Source: Meishania sp964351985
GTDB lineage: Bacteria > Bacteroidota > Bacteroidia > Flavobacteriales > Flavobacteriaceae
NCBI GenBank assembly: GCA_964351985.1
Contig: CAYGPR010000019.1
Location: 1 to 64,000 of the forward strand
Length of the DNA: 64,000 bases
Direction of reading: 5' to 3'
The notes beneath the pieces were generated by a model, which searched no databases, had not been told where the DNA came from, and saw only the letters and a list, made by a program, of their open reading frames with translations. A program made the position numbers and the translations under genes. Shown piece after piece: positions 43,335-53,457 of this stretch (positions are counted from its first letter, which is position 1; every line of letters starts with the position of its first letter).

Positions 43335-44660
43335 TTAGATATATTGATTGATAATATTCTCGAACAATTCTTGTTTACCGCTCTGAAGTTCTAACTCCCC
43401 GTTGTCTTTTGCGATTTCGTAGAGGTCTTTGAAGTCGAGCTCTCCCTTTTCGAAAGCTTCCCCTTTTCCTGAATCGAATGAGCTGTAACGTTTTTTTCTA
43501 AGTCCGTTGTATTGTGATGAAGATATAATCTTATCTGCAGTGATCAAGGCTCTTGCAAATGTATCGGCCCCGCCGATATGTGCGTGGAAGACATCCTCCA
43601 TATCTGTTGAATTCCTTCTGATTTTTGCATCGAAATTAATACCACCGCCTTGGAGTCCGCCAGCTTCCAAGAAAACCAACATGGCTTCTGTTACTTCGGT
43701 TATGTTGTTTGGAAATTGGTCGGTATCCCATCCGTTTTGGTAATCTCCACGGTTGGCATCGACACTGCCCAACATGCCGTGCGACGCCGCGATGGCCAAT
43801 TCATGTTGCATGGTATGGCTGGCCAAAGTGGCATGGTTGACCTCTATGTTCAATTTGAAATCATCTTGTAATCCATATTGATGTAAAAAACCTACAACGG
43901 TAGCGCAATCAAAATCGTATTGGTGTTTCATGGGCTCCATCGGTTTGGGTTCTATAAAGAAAGTGCCTTTGAAACCCTGACCTCTTGCATAATCTCGGGC
44001 CATGCCCAAAAACCTACCCATATGGTCCAATTCACGTTTCATATCGGTGTTCAAAAGCGACATGTATCCTTCACGACCGCCCCAGAAAACATAGTTCTCT
44101 CCATCGAGTTCCATTGTGGCATCCAAGGCCAGTTTTATTTGTCCGCCGGCACGTGCCAAGACATTGAAATCAGGATTGGTTGAAGCCCCGTTCATGTATC
44201 TCGGATTGGAAAAACAATTCGCCGTTCCCCATAAGAGTTTGACACCCGATTCGGCTTTCTTTCCTTTTATATAATCAACAATAGTGGCCAATCTTTTTTC
44301 AGATTCTGCGAACGTGGAGGCTTCCTGGATCAAATCGAAATCATGGAAACAGAAATAATCAAACCCCATTTTGGTAATGAATTCGAAGGCCGCATCAGCT
44401 TTTGCTTTGGCCGCTTCTACAGGATCTGACGGTTGGTCCCAAGGAAAATTTTGCGTTCCTGGCCCGAAAGGATCTGCCCCTTGGCCGCAGAAGGTGTGCC
44501 AATAGGCTATGGCAAATTTAAAATGCTCGCGCATCGTTTTCCCGGCAACCACTTGATCTGGATTGTAGTATTTAAATGCTAACGGGTTATCGGAATCCTT
44601 TCCCTCAAATTTGATTTCTCCTATTCCCTTAAAATATTCCTTGTTTCCTATGAGTGCCAT
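43335..44660 (-). CDS. xylA: Xylose isomerase
   Basis: The 441-residue protein contains the class II xylose isomerase signature segments: IAYWHTFCGQGADPFGPGT, FCFHDFDLIQE (catalytic His), GTFFIEPKPMEPMKHQYD (metal-binding Glu and catalytic Lys), LNIEVNHATLASHTMQHEL and GSVDANRGDYQNGWDTDQFP. It converts D-xylose to D-xylulose in the cytoplasm with Mg/Mn/Co. It begins one base after the xylB stop, so the two are in one operon. Confidence 0.96.
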   Translation of the reverse strand: MALIGNKEYFKGIGEIKFEGKDSDNPLAFKYYNPDQVVAGKTMREHFKFAIAYWHTFCGQGADPFGPGTQNFPWDQPSDPVEAAKAKADAAFEFITKMGFDYFCFHDFDLIQEASTFAESEKRLATIVDYIKGKKAESGVKLLWGTANCFSNPRYMNGASTNPDFNVLARAGGQIKLALDATMELDGENYVFWGGREGYMSLLNTDMKRELDHMGRFLGMARDYARGQGFKGTFFIEPKPMEPMKHQYDFDCATVVGFLHQYGLQDDFKLNIEVNHATLASHTMQHELAIAASHGMLGSVDANRGDYQNGWDTDQFPNNITEVTEAMLVFLEAGGLQGGGINFDAKIRRNSTDMEDVFHAHIGGADTFARALITADKIISSSQYNGLRKKRYSSFDSGKGEAFEKGELDFKDLYEIAKDNGELELQSGKQELFENIINQYI

Positions 44661-44661
44661 A

Positions 44662-46146
44662 TTAGTTGTTTTTTAATAATTGGTGCAATTCATTCTTCCA
44701 TTTTTGATAGGCTATTTCATATGCCTCCTTATTTTCTGATGGCTGAAACCCCATCACATAATCATTTTCCATAATCTGTTTTCCGAAGCTATCGAAATTG
44801 CCTTTGTGCAATTCGCAGGCGCGTGCAGCACCGATCGCTCCGGTAGTATTGTATATTTCTATTTCTTGCTCGATAAGCGTTGCGATGGTGTTGGAAAAAA
44901 TATCCGACCGAAAGAGATTATCATTCCCTGCTCTGATGACAGAAGCTTTAATTCCATCTGATTTCATGATTTCGATCCCGTATACAAAAGAAAATGCAAT
45001 GCCTTCCAAAGCTGCCCTGCACAAATGTGCCTTGTTATGGTTGTTCAGGTTGATATTTGACACTTGCGTACCCAAAGTCTTGTTGTTGAGCATGCGTTCC
45101 GCTCCATTTCCGAAAGGATGAATGGTCACTCCGTCGGATCCAATGGCAACGGATTCCGCCAATTCGTTCATTTCTTGATATGAATCGACATCTAGGTTGT
45201 TCAATAACCATCGGTACTGGATTCCTGCACCATTAATACACAAAAGTTTTCCTATGCGTAGCTTGCCTTTTTCATAATTGACATGGGCAAAATTATTGAC
45301 CCGAGTACTTTCTTTACTTGAAAGACTTTCCGTTACGGCATACACAACACCGGAAGTACCACCGGTGGCAGCCACTTCCCCTGGATTAAAAACATTGAGT
45401 GAAAGCGCATTGTTCGGTTGATCACCGGCACGGTATAAAATGGGCGTGCCTTCCGCGAGTCCAGATGCCCGGGCACCTTCTCTTGATACCTTGCCCTGTA
45501 CCGAAAAAGTATCCACGATTTCAGGAACCAATTTTTCATCGATTCCATAGTATTCGAGCAACCATTTAGCTACAGTATTGTTTTTAAAATCCCAAAAAAT
45601 TCCCTCCGAAAGATTACCGATAGTCGAGCAAATTTTACCGCTTAATTTATAGGCGATGTAATCGCCGGGCAGCATAAATTTATCGATTTTGGCATAAATT
45701 ACGGGCTCGTGTTCTTGGACCCACTTCAATTTTGAAGCTGTAAAATTGCCGGGGGAATTCAACAATTGTTCGGAACAATTTTCGTTGCCAAGATCATCAA
45801 AAGCCTTTTGTCCGATTTCGACCGCACGACTGTCACACCAAATAATGGACTGCCTTAGGGGGTTTCCATCCGTATCAACAATGACCAGACCGTGCATTTG
45901 ATACGATATGCCAATTCCGGTGATATCGTTCGGGTCGATTCGGTTCTCGGCCAGTAGTCTTTGGGTAGCATTACAAACATGTTTCCACCAATCTTCGGGG
46001 TGTTGTTCGGCCCAACCGTTCTCCAAGGCCAACATTTCCATTTCCACATCGGGTTCACTGACCACGGAAACACTTTTTCCGGTAGCGGTTTCAACAAGCG
46101 CAGCTTTTATGGAAGAGCTGCCGATATCATATCCTATGGAGTACAT
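44662..46146 (-). CDS. xylB: Xylulokinase
   Basis: A FGGY-family carbohydrate kinase of 494 residues: GYDIGSSSIKAALVE is the N-terminal phosphate-binding loop, ISYQMHGLVIVD the xylulokinase-type MHG substrate motif, LPGDYIAYKLSG and GGTSGVVYAVTE the second phosphate loop, and IRAGNDNLFRSDIFSNTIA the C-terminal FGGY-signature region (usually GGGAKSxxW). It phosphorylates D-xylulose to xylulose 5-phosphate, feeding the pentose phosphate pathway. It is first in the xylB-xylA unit; a promoter-like sequence lies 30-60 nt upstream of its ATG. Confidence 0.93.
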   Translation of the reverse strand: MYSIGYDIGSSSIKAALVETATGKSVSVVSEPDVEMEMLALENGWAEQHPEDWWKHVCNATQRLLAENRIDPNDITGIGISYQMHGLVIVDTDGNPLRQSIIWCDSRAVEIGQKAFDDLGNENCSEQLLNSPGNFTASKLKWVQEHEPVIYAKIDKFMLPGDYIAYKLSGKICSTIGNLSEGIFWDFKNNTVAKWLLEYYGIDEKLVPEIVDTFSVQGKVSREGARASGLAEGTPILYRAGDQPNNALSLNVFNPGEVAATGGTSGVVYAVTESLSSKESTRVNNFAHVNYEKGKLRIGKLLCINGAGIQYRWLLNNLDVDSYQEMNELAESVAIGSDGVTIHPFGNGAERMLNNKTLGTQVSNINLNNHNKAHLCRAALEGIAFSFVYGIEIMKSDGIKASVIRAGNDNLFRSDIFSNTIATLIEQEIEIYNTTGAIGAARACELHKGNFDSFGKQIMENDYVMGFQPSENKEAYEIAYQKWKNELHQLLKNN

Positions 46147-46174
46147 AATTTTTGGTAAGCGATTTAAAGGAAAG

Positions 46175-46206
46175 CCAAGTTATCGTTTTTGTTTTGATGT
46201 AGCAAA
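46175..46206 (-). promoter_or_regulatory. Candidate promoter of xylB-xylA
   Basis: On the minus strand a TTTG (46203-46206) is followed after 20 nt by TAACTTGG (46175-46182), seven of eight bases fitting the -33/-7 pattern TTTG-N(17-23)-TAnnTTTG. It lies 29 nt before the xylB ATG and would let xylAB be expressed apart from the upstream VCBS unit. Confidence 0.45.
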
Positions 46207-46285
46207 TGGTGGTTTGATTTTGGAATTATAAAAGAACAGAACGTAAATAGTTACTGAACTAATAAAGCATAACTAGTGAGATATA

Positions 46286-49200
46286 CTACTGTAATCGCAC
46301 TATGAACGACTTATCATTGCTTGAAACTACCAAAAAACCCCCATCGGGTAATTTAATGATCCTTCTCGCATTCAGAGCTTTGGGCAAGCGAAGATTTTCT
46401 TTTGCTACAATATCACTACTCTTTATTGAAAGTTGCCCACCAGAATTCGCAGTGCTTTGCCCTAATTCGGTGGTATAACCTAAGAAATTACCGATATAGG
46501 CTATTTCATCATCAGCGATGATTTCAAAATCTTCGATGGTACTCATTTGAGCTGCTTTCGGTAGGGCAATAGCCTGCGTATTTTGGCCCAAATTCATATA
46601 GGCCATCGAACGAAGTTCATAAATCAATTTGGTTTCAAGTATTTCTTTTTCCAGTTTTCCGGTCAAATCTTCAATGGAATTGATTTTGGAAAAATCCGTA
46701 TAGCTCAAGAATTTTTTCTTTAGCGACGGTATTTGAGCGGTCAGTTTGTCCTTTGAGGCGAAGGGCACATCCGTTCCGAAGAAATCGTAAAAAATGATCG
46801 GGTCGACTTGTTTGTTATTGTCGAAATCGTCAAGATAAAGTTTTACCGGATGTTCTTCCGAGGCCTTTATCTTGAAATTAAGTCCTGCATTACCCGCCAG
46901 TATATCCGTTATCCCATTCCCGTCAAAATCTCCTATCTCAATGGTATTCCACATGCCATGGGTCTTTGCCAACCCAAATTTTTCGGTCTGGTCCAAGAAG
47001 GTGGCGTCGCCTTGATTGATCAGCACCGTAATGGGCATCCAATCGCCGACGATGATGAGATCTAATAGTTGGTCGTTGTTGATATCGGCCCATTGGCTAT
47101 CGGTTACCATCCCGATTTCCTCTTGCTGACCGATGACGTATTTACCTGTGCCATCATTTCTCAGTATATAGCTCAATGGCGATATACCATATCCACCGGG
47201 CATAGAGCGGTTGCCGATAAAAAGATCATCAAATCCGTCTCCGTTAAAATCGGCTGCGGAAACACTTCCCCCGTTTGATTTGAGTAGCGGGATTTTAAGA
47301 CGTTTGAAATTTCCATTGCCATCGTTGATATAGATACGGTCTTCTAGATAGGGGTCTCCTTCAATCTTATCGTTTCCACCGCTCATCACATAAAGATCAA
47401 GATCACCATCATTTTCGATATCGAAGGCGGTGGCATCTACATCCTCATATATCATATCCTTTCGCAAGTTGCTGTTTTTATCCTCGAGATAATCGCCGTT
47501 TTTTTGTTGAAAGAATAGGGCAGGTGACTGATATTTGCCCCCCCCGATAAAGAGATCATCAAGTTGATCCCCATTAAAATCAGCTTGAACGAGTGCGGGT
47601 CCTTCAGTAGAGAGCTTTTCGGGCATCAGGGATTCAATCTCATAGTCAAGAAATTTGTTTTCCATGTGTGTAAAAGGAAAAAATTCAAAACTATTCGAGA
47701 CTTTCGTTTTATTCTCCGGCAGATTTAGATTTGATTTTCGTGTAATGGTGTGCTGTTGGTCAAGGGCCAGCTCTTTTTCAACCTGTAACTTGCCATCGGG
47801 CCATATAATTTTTATGGAATCGATTTTTACAACGGCTCCTAGACCAAAATGTAGGCGTTGAGTTGATGCGGATTGAAACCCTTTGACGGTAACGAGTTCT
47901 TTTACTAACGATGTTCCATTGGCATACAAATAAAGCTTAGCACCATGAGGATTTTTGTAATCTTCATTGCCTTTCAGTAAATAGGAAACATAGTGACTAT
48001 TTACCTTTTTGCCACTTTTATTTTCAAGTAAAGTCGCTTGTTCATTGATATTATTGACCACTATATCCAAATCACCGTCGTTGTCAAGATCCGCATAGGC
48101 TGCTCCGTTCGAGTATGAGGGTTCTAAACCAGCCGTTTCAGAAAGTCTTTCAAATTCTAAGTTGCCGCTATTTCGAAAGACTACATTCGGAATATTGACC
48201 GTCGGCATTTTTTCGATTAACTTTTTCTCGATTTCATTTTGTTCATTCGTATCGTATTTCGCATAGTCAATGGTGCTGATATAATTGACATAATCAAGAT
48301 CGTTCGGTCGTTTGTAAATTCCGTTGGTAATGAAAATATCGTTGAGTCCGTCATTATCAAAATCTTGGATTAACGGCGACCAACTCCAATCCGTTGCATG
48401 GGTCTCGGTCATTAGGGAGATATCTGAGAATTTTCCATCCACTTCCCCAAGCTGAAAAGTATTACGGGCATATTGATCTTCAAAACCGAACGATTTTTTT
48501 ATTTGGCTGATCTTATCGGAATCCTCTCCAGCGGATCTTAAGAAGATTTCGGCGTCGAAAGGCATCATATCCAAAGAAAAAATATCCGGATGTAGGTCAT
48601 TGTTAATATCTGCTATATCGACTCCCATGGTAAAACGGGTTGTGTGGTTTAGGTATTCCGATAATGATTCGTTAAAGGTTTTATCGCCTTGATTTATATA
48701 GAGATAATCGTTTTCGTGAAAATCATTTCCAACATAGATATCCAAAAAACCATCGCCATTAATGTCGGAAACAGTAAGGGCCAAACCATAACCCAAGGCA
48801 CTGCTATAAATGCCCGAAGCCTCCGTAACATCGGTAAATTCCGCTAATCCCTCATTCAACTTATTTTCGTAGAAACGATCTCCCGCAAGCGAATCTTGAA
48901 TTTTCCGCAAATCGTTATTACCATAACTTCGGGGCGTATGAATGGAATGGTTGAGCAGATACATATCCATATCGCCGTCAACATCATAATCGAAAAATGC
49001 AGCTTGGGTCGATAGACCTGAAAAATCAAGTCCGTATTTTTCGGAAGATTCTACGAATTTGGCGTCGCCTTTGTTGATGTAAAGTAAATTATGCGCTTTT
49101 AAATTTTTGTAGTTTCCTACTTTGGAAACATAAATATCCAATAATCCATCATTGTTGACATCTGCCATGGTCACACCACTTGACCAAGAGTCGTCTTCTG

Positions 49201-49543
49201 AAATTCCGGCCGCCGAAGTAATATCCTTGAATTTGAGGTTACCCAAATTGAGATAAAGTTTGTCTGAAGTTTGATTTGCAGTAAAATATATATCCTCTAA
49301 ACCGTCATTGTTAATATCGCCTATGGCCACGCCACCACCGTTATAGTAATACAGATATTCGATGATGTTGAGGTCATCATCGTGACGTAGGTCGTTAGAA
49401 AAAGTGATGCCACTACTATCCGAAGGAACACTGTTGAAATAAATGGCGGCCTTTTCCATAGTCCCGTTATCTTTTTCGTCTTCAGAACAACCCCAAAGGA
49501 AAATTAGCATGCCCGCCAATACACAAAGAAGTTTTCTCATCAT
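46286..49543 (-). CDS. VCBS/FG-GAP repeat lipoprotein with ASPIC/UnbV domain (copy 3)
   Basis: The ATG at 49543 (MMRKLLCVLAGMLIFLWGC) gives a lipoprotein signal, so I use it rather than 49585. The N-terminal half has FG-GAP/VCBS repeats with calcium-type loops (DINNDGLEDIYF, DVNNDGLLDIYV, DYDVDGDMDMYL). An ASPIC/UnbV domain follows around residues 510-590 (VKGFQSASTQRLHFGLGAVV, IIWPDGKLQ), and then a second set of repeats (DFNGDQLDDLFI, DIENDGDLDLYV). The 1,086-residue protein should form two beta-propellers on the cell surface. It is the last of three related copies after susCD and lies one base after the stop of copy 2. Its role in glycan binding or scaffolding is inferred from context. Confidence 0.88.
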   Translation of the reverse strand: MMRKLLCVLAGMLIFLWGCSEDEKDNGTMEKAAIYFNSVPSDSSGITFSNDLRHDDDLNIIEYLYYYNGGGVAIGDINNDGLEDIYFTANQTSDKLYLNLGNLKFKDITSAAGISEDDSWSSGVTMADVNNDGLLDIYVSKVGNYKNLKAHNLLYINKGDAKFVESSEKYGLDFSGLSTQAAFFDYDVDGDMDMYLLNHSIHTPRSYGNNDLRKIQDSLAGDRFYENKLNEGLAEFTDVTEASGIYSSALGYGLALTVSDINGDGFLDIYVGNDFHENDYLYINQGDKTFNESLSEYLNHTTRFTMGVDIADINNDLHPDIFSLDMMPFDAEIFLRSAGEDSDKISQIKKSFGFEDQYARNTFQLGEVDGKFSDISLMTETHATDWSWSPLIQDFDNDGLNDIFITNGIYKRPNDLDYVNYISTIDYAKYDTNEQNEIEKKLIEKMPTVNIPNVVFRNSGNLEFERLSETAGLEPSYSNGAAYADLDNDGDLDIVVNNINEQATLLENKSGKKVNSHYVSYLLKGNEDYKNPHGAKLYLYANGTSLVKELVTVKGFQSASTQRLHFGLGAVVKIDSIKIIWPDGKLQVEKELALDQQHTITRKSNLNLPENKTKVSNSFEFFPFTHMENKFLDYEIESLMPEKLSTEGPALVQADFNGDQLDDLFIGGGKYQSPALFFQQKNGDYLEDKNSNLRKDMIYEDVDATAFDIENDGDLDLYVMSGGNDKIEGDPYLEDRIYINDGNGNFKRLKIPLLKSNGGSVSAADFNGDGFDDLFIGNRSMPGGYGISPLSYILRNDGTGKYVIGQQEEIGMVTDSQWADINNDQLLDLIIVGDWMPITVLINQGDATFLDQTEKFGLAKTHGMWNTIEIGDFDGNGITDILAGNAGLNFKIKASEEHPVKLYLDDFDNNKQVDPIIFYDFFGTDVPFASKDKLTAQIPSLKKKFLSYTDFSKINSIEDLTGKLEKEILETKLIYELRSMAYMNLGQNTQAIALPKAAQMSTIEDFEIIADDEIAYIGNFLGYTTELGQSTANSGGQLSIKSSDIVAKENLRLPKALNARRIIKLPDGGFLVVSSNDKSFIVRLQ

Positions 49544-49544
49544 T

Positions 49545-52500
49545 CTAAAATTTAAACAGGGCCAGCGAATCGCTATTGCGCGCAACTAGAAGTTTTTCTC
49601 CGGTAATCATAAAATCCCGTATTTCGCCGTTCACTTTAAAACCATCACCGTCGTTATGGGTCTTAAACCGGAGACTCCCTAAATTTTCCAAATAGGTTCC
49701 GTATGAGGCATCGTAACGGCCAACTTCGGGTTTTGCACCATATAGATTGCCGCCCAATACGATGTCTTGGTCGCCATCGGCATCAAAGTCGTTTATGGCG
49801 ATGGCATAAATAGGCGCGAATTGCGCTTGAAGTGGCAGTTCTTGTACCTTGAAGTTTAGCCCGCCTTCATTGACCAACATGACCGATGCAAGAATATTCA
49901 CCTCTAATCGATTTGAGCCGTTGAGTTCTTCGGGAGTAAAGATATCGCCAATACTAGCATTTTTAAATGATTTGTAATCTGGAAACCGTTTGGTCAACAT
50001 TTTCATTTGCTCGGTAAGATTATGCCGCAGGGCATAGGGATAGTCTTTTCCATCCTGAGAACGGAAGGCCAAGATGGGGTCTATGAATCCGTTACCATCA
50101 AAATCCTTTGAGAACAAGGTTATCGGATAGTTTTCAGTAGCTTTAAATCGACTGTTCAGACCATGGTTTCCCAAAACGAAGTCAATGTCGCCGTCACCGT
50201 CCAAGTCATTTTTTTCAATAGTATTCCACCAGCCTCTTAGCTTGGAAAGTGGGTTGTCGGCGTTTCTTGAAAAAGAACCATTTTCGTTTGTGAAAATCTC
50301 GACGCCCATGAATTCTCCGACCATCATCAGGTCATCATCCCCATCGTCATCGAGGTCTTGAAAAAGGGCGTCGGTTATCATTCCGATTGCTTTCAATGCA
50401 AAACCCTTCTCTTTCGTAACATCCGTAAAATTGCCTTTGCCATCGTTTTGCAGGAGAAACCCTGAGCAGGGAATCCCATAATTAAGTGGGACGATGCGCT
50501 CGCCCACGAAAAGGTCTTGATCCCCGTCACCATCAATGTCAGAGGCTATAACCGTAGAGGTACTGTGTACCGACGTTTTGCTCGGAAGTTTTTGATCGGA
50601 CAATGAAAAGTTTCCTCTACCATCATTGAAGTACAATCGATCTTGAAAACTTTGGGAATATCTTGAAAACTCCACGCCACCGCTACAGACATATAGGTCC
50701 TGGTCTCCGTCTCCATCGGCATCGAAAAAGAGACTTCCGGCATCTTCTGAATCTTTGGTGGTTTCGAAGTCAGGAGTATTTTTTTTAACGAATCTATTTT
50801 GCTGTGCTAGAAATAAGGTTCCCGAATTCCCTTTGGAACCTCCTATATAAAAGTCTTTTTGGCCATCGTTGTTAACATCGCCTTCCGAAATTTTCGGACC
50901 TTCGGTGCTGCACATGTGGTGCAAAAGTCGGTCGCGGTCAAAATCTACGAATCGGTTTTCTTGGTGTAGGTAAACTATTTCGGAATCCATTTTTTCAAAA
51001 AGGGATTTACGCGCAAGAAGACTTTCACTTTCTACAGCCTTGGCATCTTTTTCATAAAGGGTCAGGGTTTGATCGACCTTCACATTTTCAATATGCGTAA
51101 TTTTCCCCGAAGGCCAATTGATCGTTATTGATATTGGGTCTTGGGAAGGCAACCCGATATTGGGCCGAACGTCCATACTCGACTGAAAGCCTCGAACGGG
51201 TTGGTTTTCAATGGAAATGCCGATCGGGGCAATCTCGATCTTTGAACCAAGTGCGTTTTGGTTTTTTCCTTCTCCTATCAGATTGAACTTTACATAGTGT
51301 CCATGACCTGATTCCATCGTTGTGTTTTGATAAATAAAAGACGGCATATTAAGATTGTTGACCACAAGGTCCAAATCGCCATCATTATCTAGATCGCCAT
51401 AGGCCGCCCCGTTCGAGAAACTTTCTTGCAGAAGTCCGGATTTTTCGAAATTTTCGAAATCCAGTTCCCCCAAGTTTTTATAAGCATGGTTCTTCTGCGG
51501 GTTGGAGGGAATAATATCAATCAATTTTGAATAATCGATAGCTTTATCGGTCATGATGGACCGCATGACCTCTTCGTTTGAAACGTACCTTAAGTAGTCT
51601 TGATCCGTAAGATCTCGATAAACGCCGTTGGCAATGAAAAGGTCTTTAAGGCCGTCGTTATCCATATCGAAAATAAGTGCCCCCCAGCTCCAATCGGAAG
51701 CTTCCACACCGCTCAATCTACCTATTTCACTAAACGAATTATCGGTATTGTTGAGTTGAAACGTATTTCGGGTAAATTGATGATAGTAATCGCTGTTCAC
51801 TTTTAGTTTATAGGTATTCCAATCTTCAAAAGTGGTTACTGATTTTAACCGCTCATAATCGGAAGGTAACATTTCGGTCACGAATATATCGTTGTACCCA
51901 TCATTGTTGATATCGGCCATATCGGCCCCCATTGAAGCACCACTGATGGCGGTTATCTGCCTTTCCAATTGCTCCGAAAAGGTACCATCCTGATTGTTGA
52001 TATATAGATAATCACGTTCGAAAAAGTCGTTGGACACATAGATATCTTCCCATCCATCATTATTCACGTCACCGACAGTAACGCCGAGACCGAAACCGAC
52101 GACGCTTCCGTAAATTCCGGCCTTTTCGCTTACATCAACGAATTTTCCATCGATGTTCTCCATGAGTTTATCGCCCCCCAAAAGATTCCTTTTTGGGCGT
52201 TCGTTGCGTCTAAGGTCAAAACTGCCAATGGCTTGATAGGAGTTGTTGAGAATATAGGCATCCAGATCACCATCTTTGTCATAATCAAAGAAAGTGGCAT
52301 GCGTAGAAAATCCTTTGTCANNNNNNNNNNCATCTAAATTGTATTCGGCCGCTTTTTCAGAAAAAGTACCATCTTGATTATTTATAAAAAGTTCGTTTTG
52401 TTTGTTCTCTCCGTTGAGATCGCCAGAGTTACAAACATAAATATCCAAATAGCCATCCGCATTGATATCGACCATGGCAACTCCTGTAGACCATGGTCTT

Positions 52501-52874
52501 GAGCCGCCGACCTTTGCTTTTTCCGTGATATCGTCGAATTCGAGATTACCTTTGTTCAAGTAAAGTCTGTTCTGCTCTTGGTTCGAAATAAAATAAATAT
52601 CCGGTAAGCTATCATTGTTTATGTCGCCTATGGCAACGCCGCCCCCATTGTAATAATTTCGATATTTATAAACGTTGAACGCATTGTCGAACGAAAGATC
52701 GTTGGTAAAACCAATACCGGTCTCGGTAGAATCCAATAGTTCAAAAACGGTTTGACCCTCGACGGATTCGGATTTTTGCGGTTTTGAAGTACAGTTTGCC
52801 AAGAGCACTACCGTTAGGAAACCTGCCCAGAAGCGGAATAGTGTTAACGAATATTTATTATTTTTCGAGTACAT
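49545..52874 (-). CDS. VCBS/FG-GAP repeat lipoprotein with ASPIC/UnbV domain (copy 2, contains assembly gap)
   Basis: The same architecture as its two neighbours: lipoprotein signal (FLTVVLLANC), repeats such as DINNDSLPDIYF, DINADGYLDIYV and DYDKDGDLDAYI, an ASPIC/UnbV domain near residue 565 (GFQSSMDVRPNIGLPSQD, INWPSGKITH), and a second repeat block. Ten Ns at 52321-52330 interrupt the frame in the stretch before GFSTHATFFDYD. As written the frame stays open with four unknown residues, but in both paralogues only two residues separate the LD and the G at this place. The ATG overlaps the end of the small lipoprotein gene by 17 nt, indicating coupled translation. Confidence 0.87.
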   Translation of the reverse strand: MYSKNNKYSLTLFRFWAGFLTVVLLANCTSKPQKSESVEGQTVFELLDSTETGIGFTNDLSFDNAFNVYKYRNYYNGGGVAIGDINNDSLPDIYFISNQEQNRLYLNKGNLEFDDITEKAKVGGSRPWSTGVAMVDINADGYLDIYVCNSGDLNGENKQNELFINNQDGTFSEKAAEYNLDXXXXDKGFSTHATFFDYDKDGDLDAYILNNSYQAIGSFDLRRNERPKRNLLGGDKLMENIDGKFVDVSEKAGIYGSVVGFGLGVTVGDVNNDGWEDIYVSNDFFERDYLYINNQDGTFSEQLERQITAISGASMGADMADINNDGYNDIFVTEMLPSDYERLKSVTTFEDWNTYKLKVNSDYYHQFTRNTFQLNNTDNSFSEIGRLSGVEASDWSWGALIFDMDNDGLKDLFIANGVYRDLTDQDYLRYVSNEEVMRSIMTDKAIDYSKLIDIIPSNPQKNHAYKNLGELDFENFEKSGLLQESFSNGAAYGDLDNDGDLDLVVNNLNMPSFIYQNTTMESGHGHYVKFNLIGEGKNQNALGSKIEIAPIGISIENQPVRGFQSSMDVRPNIGLPSQDPISITINWPSGKITHIENVKVDQTLTLYEKDAKAVESESLLARKSLFEKMDSEIVYLHQENRFVDFDRDRLLHHMCSTEGPKISEGDVNNDGQKDFYIGGSKGNSGTLFLAQQNRFVKKNTPDFETTKDSEDAGSLFFDADGDGDQDLYVCSGGVEFSRYSQSFQDRLYFNDGRGNFSLSDQKLPSKTSVHSTSTVIASDIDGDGDQDLFVGERIVPLNYGIPCSGFLLQNDGKGNFTDVTKEKGFALKAIGMITDALFQDLDDDGDDDLMMVGEFMGVEIFTNENGSFSRNADNPLSKLRGWWNTIEKNDLDGDGDIDFVLGNHGLNSRFKATENYPITLFSKDFDGNGFIDPILAFRSQDGKDYPYALRHNLTEQMKMLTKRFPDYKSFKNASIGDIFTPEELNGSNRLEVNILASVMLVNEGGLNFKVQELPLQAQFAPIYAIAINDFDADGDQDIVLGGNLYGAKPEVGRYDASYGTYLENLGSLRFKTHNDGDGFKVNGEIRDFMITGEKLLVARNSDSLALFKF
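52321..52330. other. Assembly gap (10 N)
   Basis: Ten Ns lie within VCBS copy 2. The flanking bases on both sides share the dinucleotide CA, and joining them there restores a reading of LDDKGFS that fits the paralogues, so the gap is probably a scaffolding artefact of zero or negative length. Confidence 0.85.
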
Positions 52875-53457
52875 CCCTCAAGTCGTCTATTTTGGCTTTC
52901 ACGAATTGTTCGTCGTCCAAAGGTTTGATGACCATACGTCTATTGCCATCGACTTTGACCAACATTTGCTTGTTATCTTTTTCCACGGTGATAAATGGAT
53001 TTCCTGGATACCATTTTTCCAAAGAATCCTTAACGGCAAATCGAAGTTTGTCCGATTGTAAGGCCTTGTTCCAAGGAGACCAAAATTCATAGTAAAACTG
53101 CAGATCCATACCGTTCATGATATTTTTTTCATCGAAACTTCCGTAGAACAACATGATCATAGAAGATTTTAGGTCAGCACTGTCTTTAATGGGAAGTTTG
53201 TATTTTACGGATTGGTTCTGCGGCCCTTGAGAAATGAGCCCTTTACTGTTCAATTTCCAACATTGATCGAAAAATTCTTTCTTGGTCTGGCCGAACTTCA
53301 TGCCAAATACCAGGGAATCATGAACAACACCCTTGGCCATTTCGTTTTTAACCAACTCTGAATATTCGGATCCGGCACAACCAAACATAAAAACCAAAAC
53401 CAGAAATAGTACCGGTTTATTGGTCTTTAGAAATTTTATAAAAAACCGTTTTGTCAT
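52858..53457 (-). CDS. Small lipoprotein between VCBS copies, unknown function
   Basis: A 199-residue lipoprotein (LVLVFMFGC lipobox, Cys about residue 27) with a mixed alpha/beta composition and no recognised domain. It has Trp/Tyr-rich segments (FYYEFWSPWNKAL, LEKWYPGNPFI). Its 5' end overlaps the end of VCBS copy 1 by 41 nt, and its 3' end overlaps the start of copy 2 by 17 nt, so all three are translated from one message. Probably a partner of the VCBS proteins in the outer membrane. Confidence 0.75.
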   Translation of the reverse strand: MTKRFFIKFLKTNKPVLFLVLVFMFGCAGSEYSELVKNEMAKGVVHDSLVFGMKFGQTKKEFFDQCWKLNSKGLISQGPQNQSVKYKLPIKDSADLKSSMIMLFYGSFDEKNIMNGMDLQFYYEFWSPWNKALQSDKLRFAVKDSLEKWYPGNPFITVEKDNKQMLVKVDGNRRMVIKPLDDEQFVKAKIDDLRDVLEK

